This document shows, in pieces, positions 16,637 through 25,860 of a stretch of DNA of 38,914 nucleotides (the stretch's first letter is position 1; each line of letters begins with the position of its first letter). The notes beneath the pieces are model-generated. The model was not told the DNA's origin, made no database searches, and was given only the letters and a program-made list of their open reading frames with translations. The translations under genes were made by a program, and so were the position numbers. The stretch is from JBIOJM01 sp044450785 (GTDB lineage: Bacteria > Planctomycetota > Planctomycetia > Isosphaerales > Isosphaeraceae): the NCBI GenBank assembly GCA_044450785.1, contig JBIOJM010000055.1:1-38914 (forward strand). The letters are read 5' to 3'.

Positions 16637-17365
16637 TCAAGGATCGGTTGCACGTTCCAGCTCGCCGAGCAGGTTCTCGACATGCAGTTGGTTGCGGCGA
16701 CAGACGACCAGGAGGGTCGTGAATGCCGTGAAGCCGGCGACCGTGAGCAGCAGGACCAGGCGCATCGACGGCTCCATCGTCGGCGACACCGGATGGATGG
16801 CCCGGAACCAGCGAGTCGCCATGATGACAAGGGGAACATCCAGCACACCGACAATGGCCAGGACGGCAGCGACCCTGGCTCGGCAGTGCGCATCGTCCAG
16901 GTTCCTTCGCGAAACCAGATAACCGCCATAGAGGGCCCAGAGGATGAACGACGTGATCAGCCGCGGATCCCAGGTCCACCAGGTCCCCCACGCGGAATGA
17001 GCCCACAAGGAACCAGTCGCCAACGTGAGACACGCGCAGAGCCAGCCCAATTCCGCGGCAGCCTGCGCCCACCGGTCCCACCATAGATCCCGGCGAAGCA
17101 GGTACAACAGTCCGGTGGCTGCGACGACAATGAAACCGACGAGCGCCAGCCAGGCAACCGAAACGTGAACATAAAGCACACGCTGGGAATGTCCCATCGT
17201 CGCTTCCGTGGGTGCAAGGCCGATGGCTGCCGCGATGGGAAACACGATCACCAACGCTAGAAACAGAATCTTCGCAGCCCCAAGCGGTCGATGGAGTGCG
17301 CGGACTCCCTCATCCAAAACTTGTGCCGGATGATTCCGTTGCCCGCTTGACGTCGAATCGCTCAT
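16637..17365 (-). CDS. ccmC: CcmC haem-handling membrane protein
   Basis: The protein has 242 residues with six predicted membrane helices. The tryptophan-rich haem-binding motif of the haem-handling family is at about residues 125-140 (WGTWWTWDPRL), flanked by conserved His in VLYVHVSVAW and IHPVSP. CcmC places haem on CcmE at the outer face of the inner membrane. The ATG at 17365 was chosen because the upstream extension overlaps ccmB out of frame and lacks family sequence. The ribosome site is weak. It is in the operon order ccmE-F-A-B-C-D. Confidence 0.93.
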   Translation of the reverse strand: MSDSTSSGQRNHPAQVLDEGVRALHRPLGAAKILFLALVIVFPIAAAIGLAPTEATMGHSQRVLYVHVSVAWLALVGFIVVAATGLLYLLRRDLWWDRWAQAAAELGWLCACLTLATGSLWAHSAWGTWWTWDPRLITSFILWALYGGYLVSRRNLDDAHCRARVAAVLAIVGVLDVPLVIMATRWFRAIHPVSPTMEPSMRLVLLLTVAGFTAFTTLLVVCRRNQLHVENLLGELERATDP

Positions 17366-17426
17366 CTTGGGATCGCTCCAGTCGTTCAGAAACACAGCCT
17401 GATCGCAACGGAATCGAGTGACCCGG

Positions 17427-18119
17427 CTAGTCCGTGACGGCATATTCGAACAACGCAGTTCCGGCCACGACGAAAACCGCTGCAAAGGCCGCGAGGAATT
17501 GGACCCAGCGCCACCATTCCCGGCCCAAATCGCCCTCCAGGATCAGCCGGGTGGACTCGGCCGCGGCCACCACCACCGGGATGACCAGGGGCAACACCAG
17601 AAGCGCGAGTCCACCACCCCTCGGCCCCAGTCCGCCAACCAAGGCGCTGAGCAGTGTTCCGACTGCGGCAATACCCAGATTTCCCAAGAATGCCACCAGC
17701 ACGATTGCCGCCGGGGAAGAGAGCAGCGAGACTCCCAGAAGGGCTGTCCATAGTGGAATCAAGAGGCAAGCCAGTGCGGCCAACACGATCGAGTTGACCG
17801 CCAGTTTCGCCAGGTACACGGTTGCTGGTGCGATGGGAGAAAGGAGCAAACCGTCGAGGCAACGGTCCTCACGTTCCGACGAGAAAGACCGTTCGAGAGT
17901 CGGCAGACTGGCGAACAGGATCGCGAACCACAGGAGCGCCCCGGCAATTCGCCGCTGCTGCTCGCCGGGCAGGTCAATTTGAAGGCTGAAGAGGACCGCG
18001 ACCAAGACGCCTAGCTGCAGCGTTACCGGCCAGACCTGCCGGGATCGGCATTCGCTTACCAGATCCTTGTAAATGAGCCAGTATATCTTTGTCGTCAAGC
18101 GGTCACCTCCGCATGACAT
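17427..18119 (-). CDS. ccmB: CcmB haem exporter permease subunit
   Basis: The 230-residue polytopic protein has about six hydrophobic helices. Its N-terminal part (YKDLVSECRSRQVWPVTLQLGVLV) and the segment FAILFASLPTLERSFSSERED followed by GLLLSPIAP match the CcmB family, the membrane partner of the CcmA ATPase. The ATG at 18119 lies inside the end of ccmA (25-base overlap), which suggests coupled translation. CcmAB uses ATP to release holo-CcmE. Confidence 0.93.
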   Translation of the reverse strand: MSCGGDRLTTKIYWLIYKDLVSECRSRQVWPVTLQLGVLVAVLFSLQIDLPGEQQRRIAGALLWFAILFASLPTLERSFSSEREDRCLDGLLLSPIAPATVYLAKLAVNSIVLAALACLLIPLWTALLGVSLLSSPAAIVLVAFLGNLGIAAVGTLLSALVGGLGPRGGGLALLVLPLVIPVVVAAAESTRLILEGDLGREWWRWVQFLAAFAAVFVVAGTALFEYAVTD

Positions 18120-18823
18120 GCGCGAGGCAAAGAGCTCGCGGCGATACCGGCGTCGGTCTCTCGGGCAGATGACGATCCTGTCGACGCCGATAGGCGGCCG
18201 GATCGCAATTCAAGGGCCCGGTCGGCCAGGTGCGGCGTTGTGGGGTCTTCGTGAGTGACCAAGCAGGTCGTTCGTCCCTGTCGCTGCCGCTCCAGCAAGA
18301 GGTCGCAGAGCCACTCACGTCCCGCCTGGTCGAGGCCGGAGAATGGCTCGTCGAGGAGAAGGATTGGCGGCTCGTGCACGAGCGCCCGCGCCAGCGAGGT
18401 CCGCCGCCGCATGCCTTGTGAGACTTCCCTCGGCAATCGATCGGCATGTTCGTTCAGACCGGCGGCTTCGAGCCAAAGGCTCGCCCGGCGTGTCGGCCCA
18501 CTGACGCCATAAAGCCGGCCGGTAAGGATCAAGTTCTCTCGGAGCGTCAGATGCGGATAGAGATGACTCTCATGCGCCACCATCCCGATCAGGAGATGCG
18601 CCGCCGTCTCCACGGGCGAACGCCCGAACCACTGGACATGGCCGGCATCGAGTCGAACCAGACCCGCAAGGCAGCGCAGCAATGTTGTCTTGCCGGTCCC
18701 GTTGTCTCCCCTCACGACAACACATTCTCCTGCGATGATCGCAAGATTGACTCCGCGTAACACAGTCCGCATGCCCAGCGTCTTTGTCAGGCCTTCGGCT
18801 CGGATTCCGACTCGATGACCCAT
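18095..18823 (-). CDS. ccmA: CcmA ABC-transporter ATPase for cytochrome c maturation
   Basis: The 242-residue ABC ATPase has Walker A GDNGTGKTT at about residues 39-47, the signature region VSQGMRRR, Walker B ILLLDEP and the H-loop VTHED. The ATG at 18823 follows AGGAGG at ideal spacing. The frame is open further upstream into ccmF, but that part is not family sequence. It lies 16 bases after ccmF and overlaps ccmB. A C-terminal tail of about 30 Ser/Ala-rich residues goes beyond the usual CcmA length. Confidence 0.94.
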   Translation of the reverse strand: MGHRVGIRAEGLTKTLGMRTVLRGVNLAIIAGECVVVRGDNGTGKTTLLRCLAGLVRLDAGHVQWFGRSPVETAAHLLIGMVAHESHLYPHLTLRENLILTGRLYGVSGPTRRASLWLEAAGLNEHADRLPREVSQGMRRRTSLARALVHEPPILLLDEPFSGLDQAGREWLCDLLLERQRQGRTTCLVTHEDPTTPHLADRALELRSGRLSASTGSSSARETDAGIAASSLPRACHAEVTA

Positions 18824-18839
18824 GACCGGCTCCTCCTGG

Positions 18840-20918
18840 CTAGCCGCGCAACTCGATGGAGGCGGGAGACCGCTGATTCGATGCGACATGCGCAGTTCGT
18901 GGCCTGTTGTGCCCCGGTCGAGAGATCGATCCCGCCTCACTTCGTTTCATCCGAGGGAGTTGCTCCGGCCACAATCCCGCCAGAACAGCGAAGCCGATCA
19001 CCCATCCGCCCAACCATAGCCAGCGCATCAGCGGGTTGACCACGAAAGTGAAGTGGGCCTGTTCTCCTTCGCCGTTATGCAGGATCGCGTAGAAATCCCC
19101 ACTCCAGATCGGATGAATGGCCGCCTCGGTGGTCCAGACGTCCTGTAACCTGTGCAGGTGCTGGGCCGGACGCACGGTGTATGGTTCCTCGCGATCGGGC
19201 GAAATCAGCAGCTCGGCCTCGACCACGAGCTTGTCGGACTCCTTGCTTCGCGTGAGACGGGCGAAATGGATCGAACGGTCGGCCCACTTTACGGTTTCGC
19301 CCTCGACCATGTCGAATTCGCGCCGGTGCGTTCCCAGCGACGATCCAGTCACGCCGACGGCCAGGCTGAAAAAGCCGAGATGCGCCACGAAGCCTGCGTA
19401 TTGTCGGCGGCCCCCTCGCAGCGTGCTCGAGAGCCTGTTCCAGAGACGATCAGGGAGGCGACGTTGCACATCGATCAAGAGCCTCCCGGCAAGCGCGGTG
19501 GACGCGCAGAGGGCGATCCAGACCAAGCTCAATACGAGGGGGTGTCGGGCTCCCCACACGAGGGTGAGCCCGGCCCCCACGCTCGCCACGCCCGCCGAGA
19601 CGACGAGGGCCTTCTTCTGGGCACCGGCAGGTGCGCAGCCCCACTGAAGCAGCGGGGCCGGCGCCATCGCCGCTAGCAGCACCAGGCCAGTTGAGATCAG
19701 GGCGTTGTTGTAGAACTCGGGCCCGACCAGGATCCGCCGGCCAACGATGGCCTCCGACAGCGCTAAGAACAGCGTGCCTACGATCACGATCGCAGCCAGT
19801 AACACGAGAGCAACCGTCGAGATCGACACCATCGCTTCGCAACTGAAGAGACTCGCGACCGGCCGTTCCGGAGCCAGTTGCGATCGTCGGGCCACGATGA
19901 GCAGTCCCGACGTCACGCCCAGCCCGATCATCAGCGCGAGGAACAGCCAACCAATCGGCGATCGACTGAAGGCGTGGAGGCTGCTGAAGATCCCACTCCG
20001 AGTCAGGAAAGTCGCAAAATTACAGAGGCCGAAGGTCGCAACGGCGAGCGCCACAACCGTCTTCTTCAAGACTCCGCGAAAACGCCATGCCATCAGTGTG
20101 TGGAGGAATGCCGTTCCGGTCACCCAGGGAATCAGCGATGCATTCTCGACCGGATCCCAGGCCCAGTATCCGCCCCATCCCAGCTCCTCGTAAGACCACT
20201 GGGCACCCAACAGGATCCCGATACCCAGGACAGCCCACGCAAACAAGGCCCAGGGTCGGACCTGCTGAAGCCAGCGGCGATCGAGGCCGCCACCAGCCAG
20301 GGCGGCGATCGTCAATGCACAGGGAATGGCCCAGCCGGCATAGCCGAGGAAAACGACCGGGGGATGGATCAGCATCGCCGGGTGCTGCAACAGCGGACTC
20401 AAGCCCAATCCATCACCGGACTGTGCGACGTTGGGCTCCATGGGATCGGCTGCAAAGACCATCGTCGCGGTCAGGAAGCACAGATAGGCCATCAAGAGTC
20501 CGAATGCGTACTCCGCGAGATGGTCGCCTCCGGACGTCGGACCGTATTCATCGCTGTCGGCCCTCCCCCTTTGCAGAACCGCCAGACGTTGAAAGACGAG
20601 AGACAGCACGCCCAGCATCCAGGCCCACAGTAAAAGCGAGCCGGCCTGACCCACCCACAATGCCGAGAGCGAGTAATGCCAGGGCAGCAGCCGGCTGGAG
20701 TACTGGGCGACATAGGCGAACCCGAAGTCCTTGACGTAAAGCGCCTGGCCCAGCACCATCAGCCCAACCGTCAGAGCGAGCACGCTTGTCAGGCCCGCCA
20801 ATCGGCCACCGCGGCGCAAGGCTTCTCGGTCGGTCCGTGCTCCTGCGATGCAGGCGAAGGACGCGTAGCCCGATCCGGCGAACGCGGTCAACAGACTGAG
20901 TTGTCCCAGGATCGTCAT
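18840..20918 (-). CDS. ccmF: CcmF cytochrome c haem lyase subunit
   Basis: The 692-residue protein is strongly hydrophobic and has the haem-binding WWD-type motif WGGYWAWDPVENAS at about residues 240-260, plus conserved His in LLQHPAMLIHPPVVFLGY. A large periplasmic loop near the C-terminus (RREFDMVEGE onward) precedes the last membrane helix. CcmF transfers haem from CcmE to apocytochrome. Its ATG at 20918 has GGGAG upstream and overlaps the ccmE stop by four bases. The C-terminus carries a basic extension after the last helix. No ccmH follows, which matters because canonical CcmF works with CcmH. Confidence 0.95.
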   Translation of the reverse strand: MTILGQLSLLTAFAGSGYASFACIAGARTDREALRRGGRLAGLTSVLALTVGLMVLGQALYVKDFGFAYVAQYSSRLLPWHYSLSALWVGQAGSLLLWAWMLGVLSLVFQRLAVLQRGRADSDEYGPTSGGDHLAEYAFGLLMAYLCFLTATMVFAADPMEPNVAQSGDGLGLSPLLQHPAMLIHPPVVFLGYAGWAIPCALTIAALAGGGLDRRWLQQVRPWALFAWAVLGIGILLGAQWSYEELGWGGYWAWDPVENASLIPWVTGTAFLHTLMAWRFRGVLKKTVVALAVATFGLCNFATFLTRSGIFSSLHAFSRSPIGWLFLALMIGLGVTSGLLIVARRSQLAPERPVASLFSCEAMVSISTVALVLLAAIVIVGTLFLALSEAIVGRRILVGPEFYNNALISTGLVLLAAMAPAPLLQWGCAPAGAQKKALVVSAGVASVGAGLTLVWGARHPLVLSLVWIALCASTALAGRLLIDVQRRLPDRLWNRLSSTLRGGRRQYAGFVAHLGFFSLAVGVTGSSLGTHRREFDMVEGETVKWADRSIHFARLTRSKESDKLVVEAELLISPDREEPYTVRPAQHLHRLQDVWTTEAAIHPIWSGDFYAILHNGEGEQAHFTFVVNPLMRWLWLGGWVIGFAVLAGLWPEQLPRMKRSEAGSISRPGHNRPRTAHVASNQRSPASIELRG

Positions 20919-21376
20919 CGGACGCTCCCGAGGCCGCTTGACCGAGGACCCTGGGCCAATCCAGAAGGTTGAGCTTGATACTTGCTGGCGCAGCGGGTCA
21001 AAACATGTTCACCCTGAAGCCATCCGGCCCGTTGGAGTTCACCCTCGACCACGACCTGCATGCCCTCGGCAAAGTTGTCGGGTAAAGGTCCCGAGCAGAC
21101 CACGCTCAGGCTCTGCTCGATCCCCTTCAGGGTGAAGGTTGCGGACTGACGACCCTCGGCAATCGACAGCGAGTCGGGTGTGACCGTTCCATTGACGCGG
21201 ATCCGCTTGCCGAGAAGCGACGGACGCTCGGCCAGACATTCCTCGACGCTGAGATAATACTGCCAGGTCGCTGACCCTCCGACGAAAGCCATGTAACCGG
21301 TCACACAGGTCACCACGATCGCTGCGAAAGCCAGCCTCCTCTCTGCGTTCCGCACGCGGGGCTTCTCTGTTTTCAT
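20915..21376 (-). CDS. ccmE: CcmE haem chaperone with Cys in place of the haem-binding His (CxxxY type)
   Basis: The protein has 153 residues, an N-terminal membrane anchor at about 14-33, then the OB-fold of CcmE (GKRIRVNGTVTPDSL, FTLKG, VVVEGEL). At the haem site canonical CcmE reads VLAKHDENY. Here it reads VLTRCASKY, with C129 and Y133, so the covalent haem ligand would be Cys. CxxxY CcmE is known from archaea and some sulfate reducers, where it goes with loss of CcmH (called System I*). An ATG at 21385 is an alternative start; neither has a good ribosome site. It is the first gene of the ccm operon. Confidence 0.92.
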   Translation of the reverse strand: MKTEKPRVRNAERRLAFAAIVVTCVTGYMAFVGGSATWQYYLSVEECLAERPSLLGKRIRVNGTVTPDSLSIAEGRQSATFTLKGIEQSLSVVCSGPLPDNFAEGMQVVVEGELQRAGWLQGEHVLTRCASKYQAQPSGLAQGPRSSGLGSVR

Positions 21377-21806
21377 CGCGATCATTGCCGGGTTGAAGGG
21401 CAGAACGGGACCCACCAAGACGTACTCGACAAGCTGGGGGGGCCGGGAGTCTTTAGCAGAGATCCCTGGCGCCGTCAACAGCGCTATTCGTGGCGCCACT
21501 GAGCACTGAGCCTCCCCCCGCGATGAAAGTGAGCGTGTCGTTACGGTCCACCCCATGATCGCGACCTGGACCGTAGATCTGGGATGATCCTCAAAACCAG
21601 CTTAACCGGCAGAATGAGAGAACTTCACCAAATTGTCCTTAGGTTCCAGATCGTTCCGACCGATACAACTCATCATTGAAGTGAGGTGTCAACCAAGCCA
21701 ACTCCGAATCCCCTTGCTTGTGGCCCTCTCATCGCTCAATTCGCGGCGAGTTTCGAATCCAAGTCCTGACGGATTCAATCATCACATCATTGGCGAGGTC
21801 GTACTC
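21377..21806. other. Divergent intergenic region between ccmE and the porin gene
   Basis: These 430 bp must hold promoters for the ccm operon (minus) and the porin (plus). The porin frame is open upstream to 21633, but that stretch has no signal peptide or ribosome site, so the later ATG was preferred. No clear promoter pair, terminator or repeat was found. Confidence 0.4.
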
Positions 21807-23390
21807 ATGGGGCAGAGACGGTGCCTGGCTATCGTGGTGTCCATGATGATGACGGCAGGCTTGGCCTTCGCCGAAGACGGGCCATCCCCCGGCCCCTCTC
21901 TCCCGGTTCAGGATGCCAAGACTCCCAAGCCGACGGAAGCGACTCCGAAGACGGGAGCCGCTCAACAAGAAAAGACTCAGCCAGCGAGGTCGATCGAGTC
22001 GCTCCTGGAAGCGATTGATCGTCAAACTCGCGAAATCAATGCGCTCAAGGAACAGTACGCTCGAGAGATGCAGCAGCAGCAAAAGCGTGCCGAGCTTCAG
22101 CAAAAACAGATCGAGATTCTCCAGAAGACAGCGGGGTTGCTGACCGACCAGGTCAGGAGCCAGGGCGCGGCAGCCCCCGCCAACGAGGCAATCGAGAAGT
22201 TGCAAGCCAAGACCGAGCTCCTCGAGTCGCGGGCCCAGCAGGCGGCCCGCCGGGACCAGGAGCTGGCGAACCAGGACGACGATCTCATCGAGCAGCTCGA
22301 CGCCCAAAGACGCAATGGCCCGCAATTGCCGGCCATGCTCAAGGGGATGTTCGCGCCAACCCCGACGAACGTGAGCCCTCTCACAATTATCAACACAATC
22401 TCGACCCGCTACGACAACTTCACGCGCCAGCGCGGCGCCGGCCTGTTCCAATTCGAGGAGTTCACGCCTTTCTTCCTGCTGCAGCTCAACAAACGCTTCC
22501 TCATCTCAGGGGAAATCAGCTTTAACACGGGTGGAGCAAGTCTCGGTCAAGCACAGCTTGATATGTTTATCAACGATTGGCTCACCATGGACGTGGGCTA
22601 CTTCATCGCCCCCATCGGATTCTGGAGTGAGCGCCTCGACCCGAGGTGGATCAACAAGCTGCCCGATATCCCCTTGGCAATGCGACAGGTCATTCCCGAT
22701 GGTCTGACGATGAGCGGCCTGCAGTTTCGCGGGGCCAAGTACTTGTTTGGGTCTCCCGTGAAGATGGAGTATTCCGTCTTTGCCACCAATGGGCTGGGTG
22801 TGCCCGGCGCGGGAAAGGCCGCCGACTGGGCCGACTTGGGCGCGTTGGTCGGCACCGCCGCGAACGTCAACAACGCCATGGCTTACGGAGGTCGCCTCGG
22901 ATTCTGGCTCCCCGAGCGGGGAATCAACTTCGGCGTCTCGGAGTTCGTCAACGCCCCTTACAGCGCGGCTGACGGCGCAGTCATCAGCATCTGGCAGCCC
23001 TACTTCAACTACCATCGTGGGAACTGGGATTTCCGCTTCGAATACGGCGACATGTTCGAGGGGACCAAGTCGTTCATCGGCAATAACATCGGCCGCAGGG
23101 GATTCTATACCCAGTTGGCCTATCGGAACTACCAATCGATCCACAAGCACCTCCAGCGGCTCGAGGGCGTCCTCCGCTTCAGTGACGCCCGGTTCAGCGG
23201 GATCGACCAGGTGCATCAGGACCCGACCACCGGCACGGCTGCCCCGGTGGACCGCAATCAGTACACAATCGGCGTCAACTACTACTTCTATCCCACGGTG
23301 GTCCTCAAGGCCGCTTATGAGATCAATCAAGAACTCGTAAAGTCATTTCATGACAATGTCTTCATGATGCAATTCGTCGCGAATTTCTGA
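21807..23390 (+). CDS. Outer-membrane porin with N-terminal coiled coil
   Basis: The protein has 527 residues from the ATG at 21807, with GAGG about ten bases upstream. A signal peptide is cleaved after AFA (residue 22). A Pro/Thr/Lys-rich linker is followed by a Gln/Glu/Lys-rich coiled coil at about 55-160 (LEAIDRQTREINALKEQYAR ...). From about 190 to the end it is a beta-barrel of the phosphate-selective-porin/OprP-like style, with paired aromatic strands and a terminal Phe (MMQFVANF). The coiled coil may form a periplasmic stalk trimerising the barrel or tethering it to peptidoglycan. It is followed after 122 bases by a monohaem lipoprotein on the same strand. The substrate cannot be told from sequence. 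Confidence 0.85.
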   Translation: MGQRRCLAIVVSMMMTAGLAFAEDGPSPGPSLPVQDAKTPKPTEATPKTGAAQQEKTQPARSIESLLEAIDRQTREINALKEQYAREMQQQQKRAELQQKQIEILQKTAGLLTDQVRSQGAAAPANEAIEKLQAKTELLESRAQQAARRDQELANQDDDLIEQLDAQRRNGPQLPAMLKGMFAPTPTNVSPLTIINTISTRYDNFTRQRGAGLFQFEEFTPFFLLQLNKRFLISGEISFNTGGASLGQAQLDMFINDWLTMDVGYFIAPIGFWSERLDPRWINKLPDIPLAMRQVIPDGLTMSGLQFRGAKYLFGSPVKMEYSVFATNGLGVPGAGKAADWADLGALVGTAANVNNAMAYGGRLGFWLPERGINFGVSEFVNAPYSAADGAVISIWQPYFNYHRGNWDFRFEYGDMFEGTKSFIGNNIGRRGFYTQLAYRNYQSIHKHLQRLEGVLRFSDARFSGIDQVHQDPTTGTAAPVDRNQYTIGVNYYFYPTVVLKAAYEINQELVKSFHDNVFMMQFVANF

Positions 23391-23512
23391 AATGAAAGCC
23401 GAATGACTGGAGGAGGGTCGTCCCTCGACCTTCCGGCGTTGGACTCGGTGGGAACGGATCGGCCCGAGGCAGGAAGCGATTCAACCGAAGTGGCCAGAAA
23501 GGGGAAACGGCG

Positions 23513-24040
23513 GTGTCATCCATCTTCTCGAGACGTCGGAACCGATGTCTCATCCGTCTCCTGGGTGTCGCGGCGCTGGTGGCGTCGGGTTGTCAGAACG
23601 CGCCGATCGACCTGGCGGGAGGCCCCGCTCCCCGACGGATTCCCCGGCCAGGCGAGCCGCCCCAGAGCTACGAAGATTCCCTCACTGGGGGGCAGGTGTT
23701 TACGATGTACTGCAACCAATGCCATAACGCCCGGGCTTTGGCTGAGCGGCCATTCTTCAATTACGAGAATGTCGCGGCGCACATGCGCGTCCGCGCCAAT
23801 ATCACGGGTGAGGAGTACTCCAAGCTCATCGCCTTCCTGCAACGCTGGCACGATGTCCCTTCGTCCAGCCCGCCCGTTGAGGGACCTCCCAAGCGGTTTG
23901 TCTTCTCGCAGCCGATTCCTGAGCTACGCGAGGAGCAGCAGGCGAAAGAACGAGCGGCGGAAGCACCACCCGCCGGTGGTGCGGCGGCACCCGCGCCCGC
24001 TCTGGGAGCAGGCCCCAACCTCCCGCCAGCGATCCCGTGA
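23513..24040 (+). CDS. Monohaem cytochrome c lipoprotein
   Basis: The protein has 175 residues from a GTG at 23513, with AGGGG upstream. A lipoprotein signal has the lipobox LVASGC, so C27 would be lipidated. One haem motif, CNQCH, is at 67-71, and the small domain that follows runs to about residue 115. The C-terminal third is Pro/Ala-rich (EAPPAGGAAAPAPALG) and probably disordered. It is a membrane-tethered periplasmic electron carrier, or a relative that binds haem without an obvious Met ligand. The gene lies between the porin and the convergent dihaem cytochrome of the Alternative Complex III operon. Confidence 0.8.
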   Translation: MSSIFSRRRNRCLIRLLGVAALVASGCQNAPIDLAGGPAPRRIPRPGEPPQSYEDSLTGGQVFTMYCNQCHNARALAERPFFNYENVAAHMRVRANITGEEYSKLIAFLQRWHDVPSSSPPVEGPPKRFVFSQPIPELREEQQAKERAAEAPPAGGAAAPAPALGAGPNLPPAIP

Positions 24041-24044
24041 GTGA

Positions 24045-24063
24045 GCATCGTGCCACTCGATGC
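24045..24063. terminator. Weak hairpin between convergent cytochrome genes
   Basis: GCATCG (24045-24050) and CGATGC (24058-24063) form a 6-bp stem with a 7-base loop in the 42-bp gap between two converging genes. No T-run follows on either strand, so terminator function is only suggested by position. Confidence 0.25.
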
Positions 24064-24082
24064 CGGAGGGCCCTCGTTTGAT

Positions 24083-25798
24083 TCACGGTTTGGCCGGAGG
24101 AAGGTTCAACGCCCGCAATTGCTTTTCGACCTCATCCCATTGCACCTGGAGCGAGCGGATCTGGTTCTCGAAGTTCGTGGCCGCCGCTGGTGTTGCCAAT
24201 CCGGCAGTGAGCAAATCCGCCGGTCCGAACGCGCGCACCTGGGAGATCAGGTCTCTGGCAAACTCCGCGGTGAACTTTCCCGACCAGGGGGGCATGAATG
24301 TCCCCTTGCCCTCCAGGATGCTGGTCTGCAACTGACTGTTGCTCCGACTGGTTTGCCATTCTCGGCTGGTGAAATCGGGAATGGCGGTCATGAGGGGGCG
24401 AACCAAAGTCCCCTTTCCGTCCGTTTGGTGACAGGCGAAGCAGTTGGTCCGGTAAAACTCCGATGCGGCCTGCAACTTCGCAGCCCGTTCGGGCGACACG
24501 ACACTGGAGATCGGTAGCGCTGCCGGCAAGGCGATCCCAGGGCCAGTCGTGCTTTGCGATGGTCCTGCCGAAGCCGTCGCGAAGCCCGGAGACGCCGGAC
24601 CGGAGGCTGACGGGCTAGAACCGATCGCCGTTTGCGCCCCTGATGGAGCAGGGGCCGGTGCCCCGGTGGTTTGGGTCGACATGGGCGAAACAAGCGCCTG
24701 TGATGGTTTTGTAGAGCTTGGCGGGTTAGGCCCTGCCACGACGGGAGTCGGCTGACCTGCCGGTGTCGCTGGAACGACCACGGGCGAGACCGGTGTAGAA
24801 GAGCCTGCACCGGCGACAACCGGGCCCGGGTGTGCCGGGACAGGTTGACCTATCGGTACCCCGGTGATGACTTGCTTCCCTCCCTGGAAACGCCTCATGA
24901 GAGCGACCATCTCCTTCACGTCCGTGTGGGCGGCCGCCAGTATGTCCTTCCGCGGCAGCATGATACTGCCTTTGCCTTCCAGAACCGAATGTTCCAGGTC
25001 GGCGTCGGTTCGGGATTTCTGCCACGTGGGGTCGGTGAGATCCGGAATCTTGTCGGCGTCTTTCATCGTCTTGCGAGCGATCGCGCCTCGCCCGTCGGCT
25101 TCGTGGCACGTCGCGCAGACCATCACGTAAACCTGCTCCGGAGGCCATCCGACCCGGGCCGGAGCCGGCGGAGCCGGCGGGGCAACCACCGAGGTCACGC
25201 TAGTCGGTGGGGCTCCAGATGGCCCCGCGGGTGCAGGTGCGCCTGCGGTTCTGGTCGGCGCCGCGGTTGTGGTTGCGGGCGCGGCCGGCGACCCCGGAAT
25301 AACCGGCTCCCCCTTGGGTGCGCCGGGTTTTGGCACGGGACTCGGGCCTGGGGGTACCACAACGTTGACCGCGCCGGGGGCTGCCGTCACAACAGGCTGC
25401 GCGCTCTCGGCCGCGATCAGCTCCATCGCTCGCTCGACGGGGATCCGCACGCTCTTGGTCGCGGGATTGACCCAGCCGTAGCTGGACAAGATCTTGTGTT
25501 CCTGCGCCCGGAATTCCTCGGCCTTCTTGGCGAGGGCCTTATCGGCCTCAGTGGATGACCTCGCTACCGGGCCAGGGGTGGCGAAAAATACTTGGTACCA
25601 CGAGCGCTGGCTCGGGCGCGCGAAGAACACGGTGAAGTGGTAGGTCAAGACGATGATCAAAAGGACCGTCACCAGGTTCACGACCCCTTTGAATAGCGTT
25701 CCCGCCCACGCTGTAGCCCGTTCCGGCGACCGTACCGCATCTCCGGGTTGGGGCGAGGAAGGATGAGACGCCTCGGGAGTTGAAGTTGGAGTGCCCAT
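24083..25798 (-). CDS. Membrane-anchored dihaem cytochrome c of the Alternative Complex III locus
   Basis: The protein has 571 residues from the ATG at 25798 (GGAGC upstream). A cytoplasmic tail is followed by one membrane helix (about residues 40-62, VVNLVTVLLIIVLTYHFTVFF) and a helical segment. Two cytochrome c domains carry CATCH near residue 228 and CFACH near 452. Each is followed by a similar block (IPDLTDPTWQKSRTDADLEHS and IPDFTSREWQTSRSNSQLQTS), so they arose by duplication. The domains are joined by Pro/Ala/Thr/Gly-rich linkers of about 60-120 residues that look flexible. It lies 62 bases after actF in the same direction and probably carries electrons from the complex to a distant acceptor on a long tether. 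No oxidase gene follows. Confidence 0.85.
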   Translation of the reverse strand: MGTPTSTPEASHPSSPQPGDAVRSPERATAWAGTLFKGVVNLVTVLLIIVLTYHFTVFFARPSQRSWYQVFFATPGPVARSSTEADKALAKKAEEFRAQEHKILSSYGWVNPATKSVRIPVERAMELIAAESAQPVVTAAPGAVNVVVPPGPSPVPKPGAPKGEPVIPGSPAAPATTTAAPTRTAGAPAPAGPSGAPPTSVTSVVAPPAPPAPARVGWPPEQVYVMVCATCHEADGRGAIARKTMKDADKIPDLTDPTWQKSRTDADLEHSVLEGKGSIMLPRKDILAAAHTDVKEMVALMRRFQGGKQVITGVPIGQPVPAHPGPVVAGAGSSTPVSPVVVPATPAGQPTPVVAGPNPPSSTKPSQALVSPMSTQTTGAPAPAPSGAQTAIGSSPSASGPASPGFATASAGPSQSTTGPGIALPAALPISSVVSPERAAKLQAASEFYRTNCFACHQTDGKGTLVRPLMTAIPDFTSREWQTSRSNSQLQTSILEGKGTFMPPWSGKFTAEFARDLISQVRAFGPADLLTAGLATPAAATNFENQIRSLQVQWDEVEKQLRALNLPPAKP

Positions 25799-25860
25799 TT
25801 CGATTAGCTCCGGTTCCGACTCGTCAGGATCGGATTCCCCAAGGATCGCACAAACCCAAC

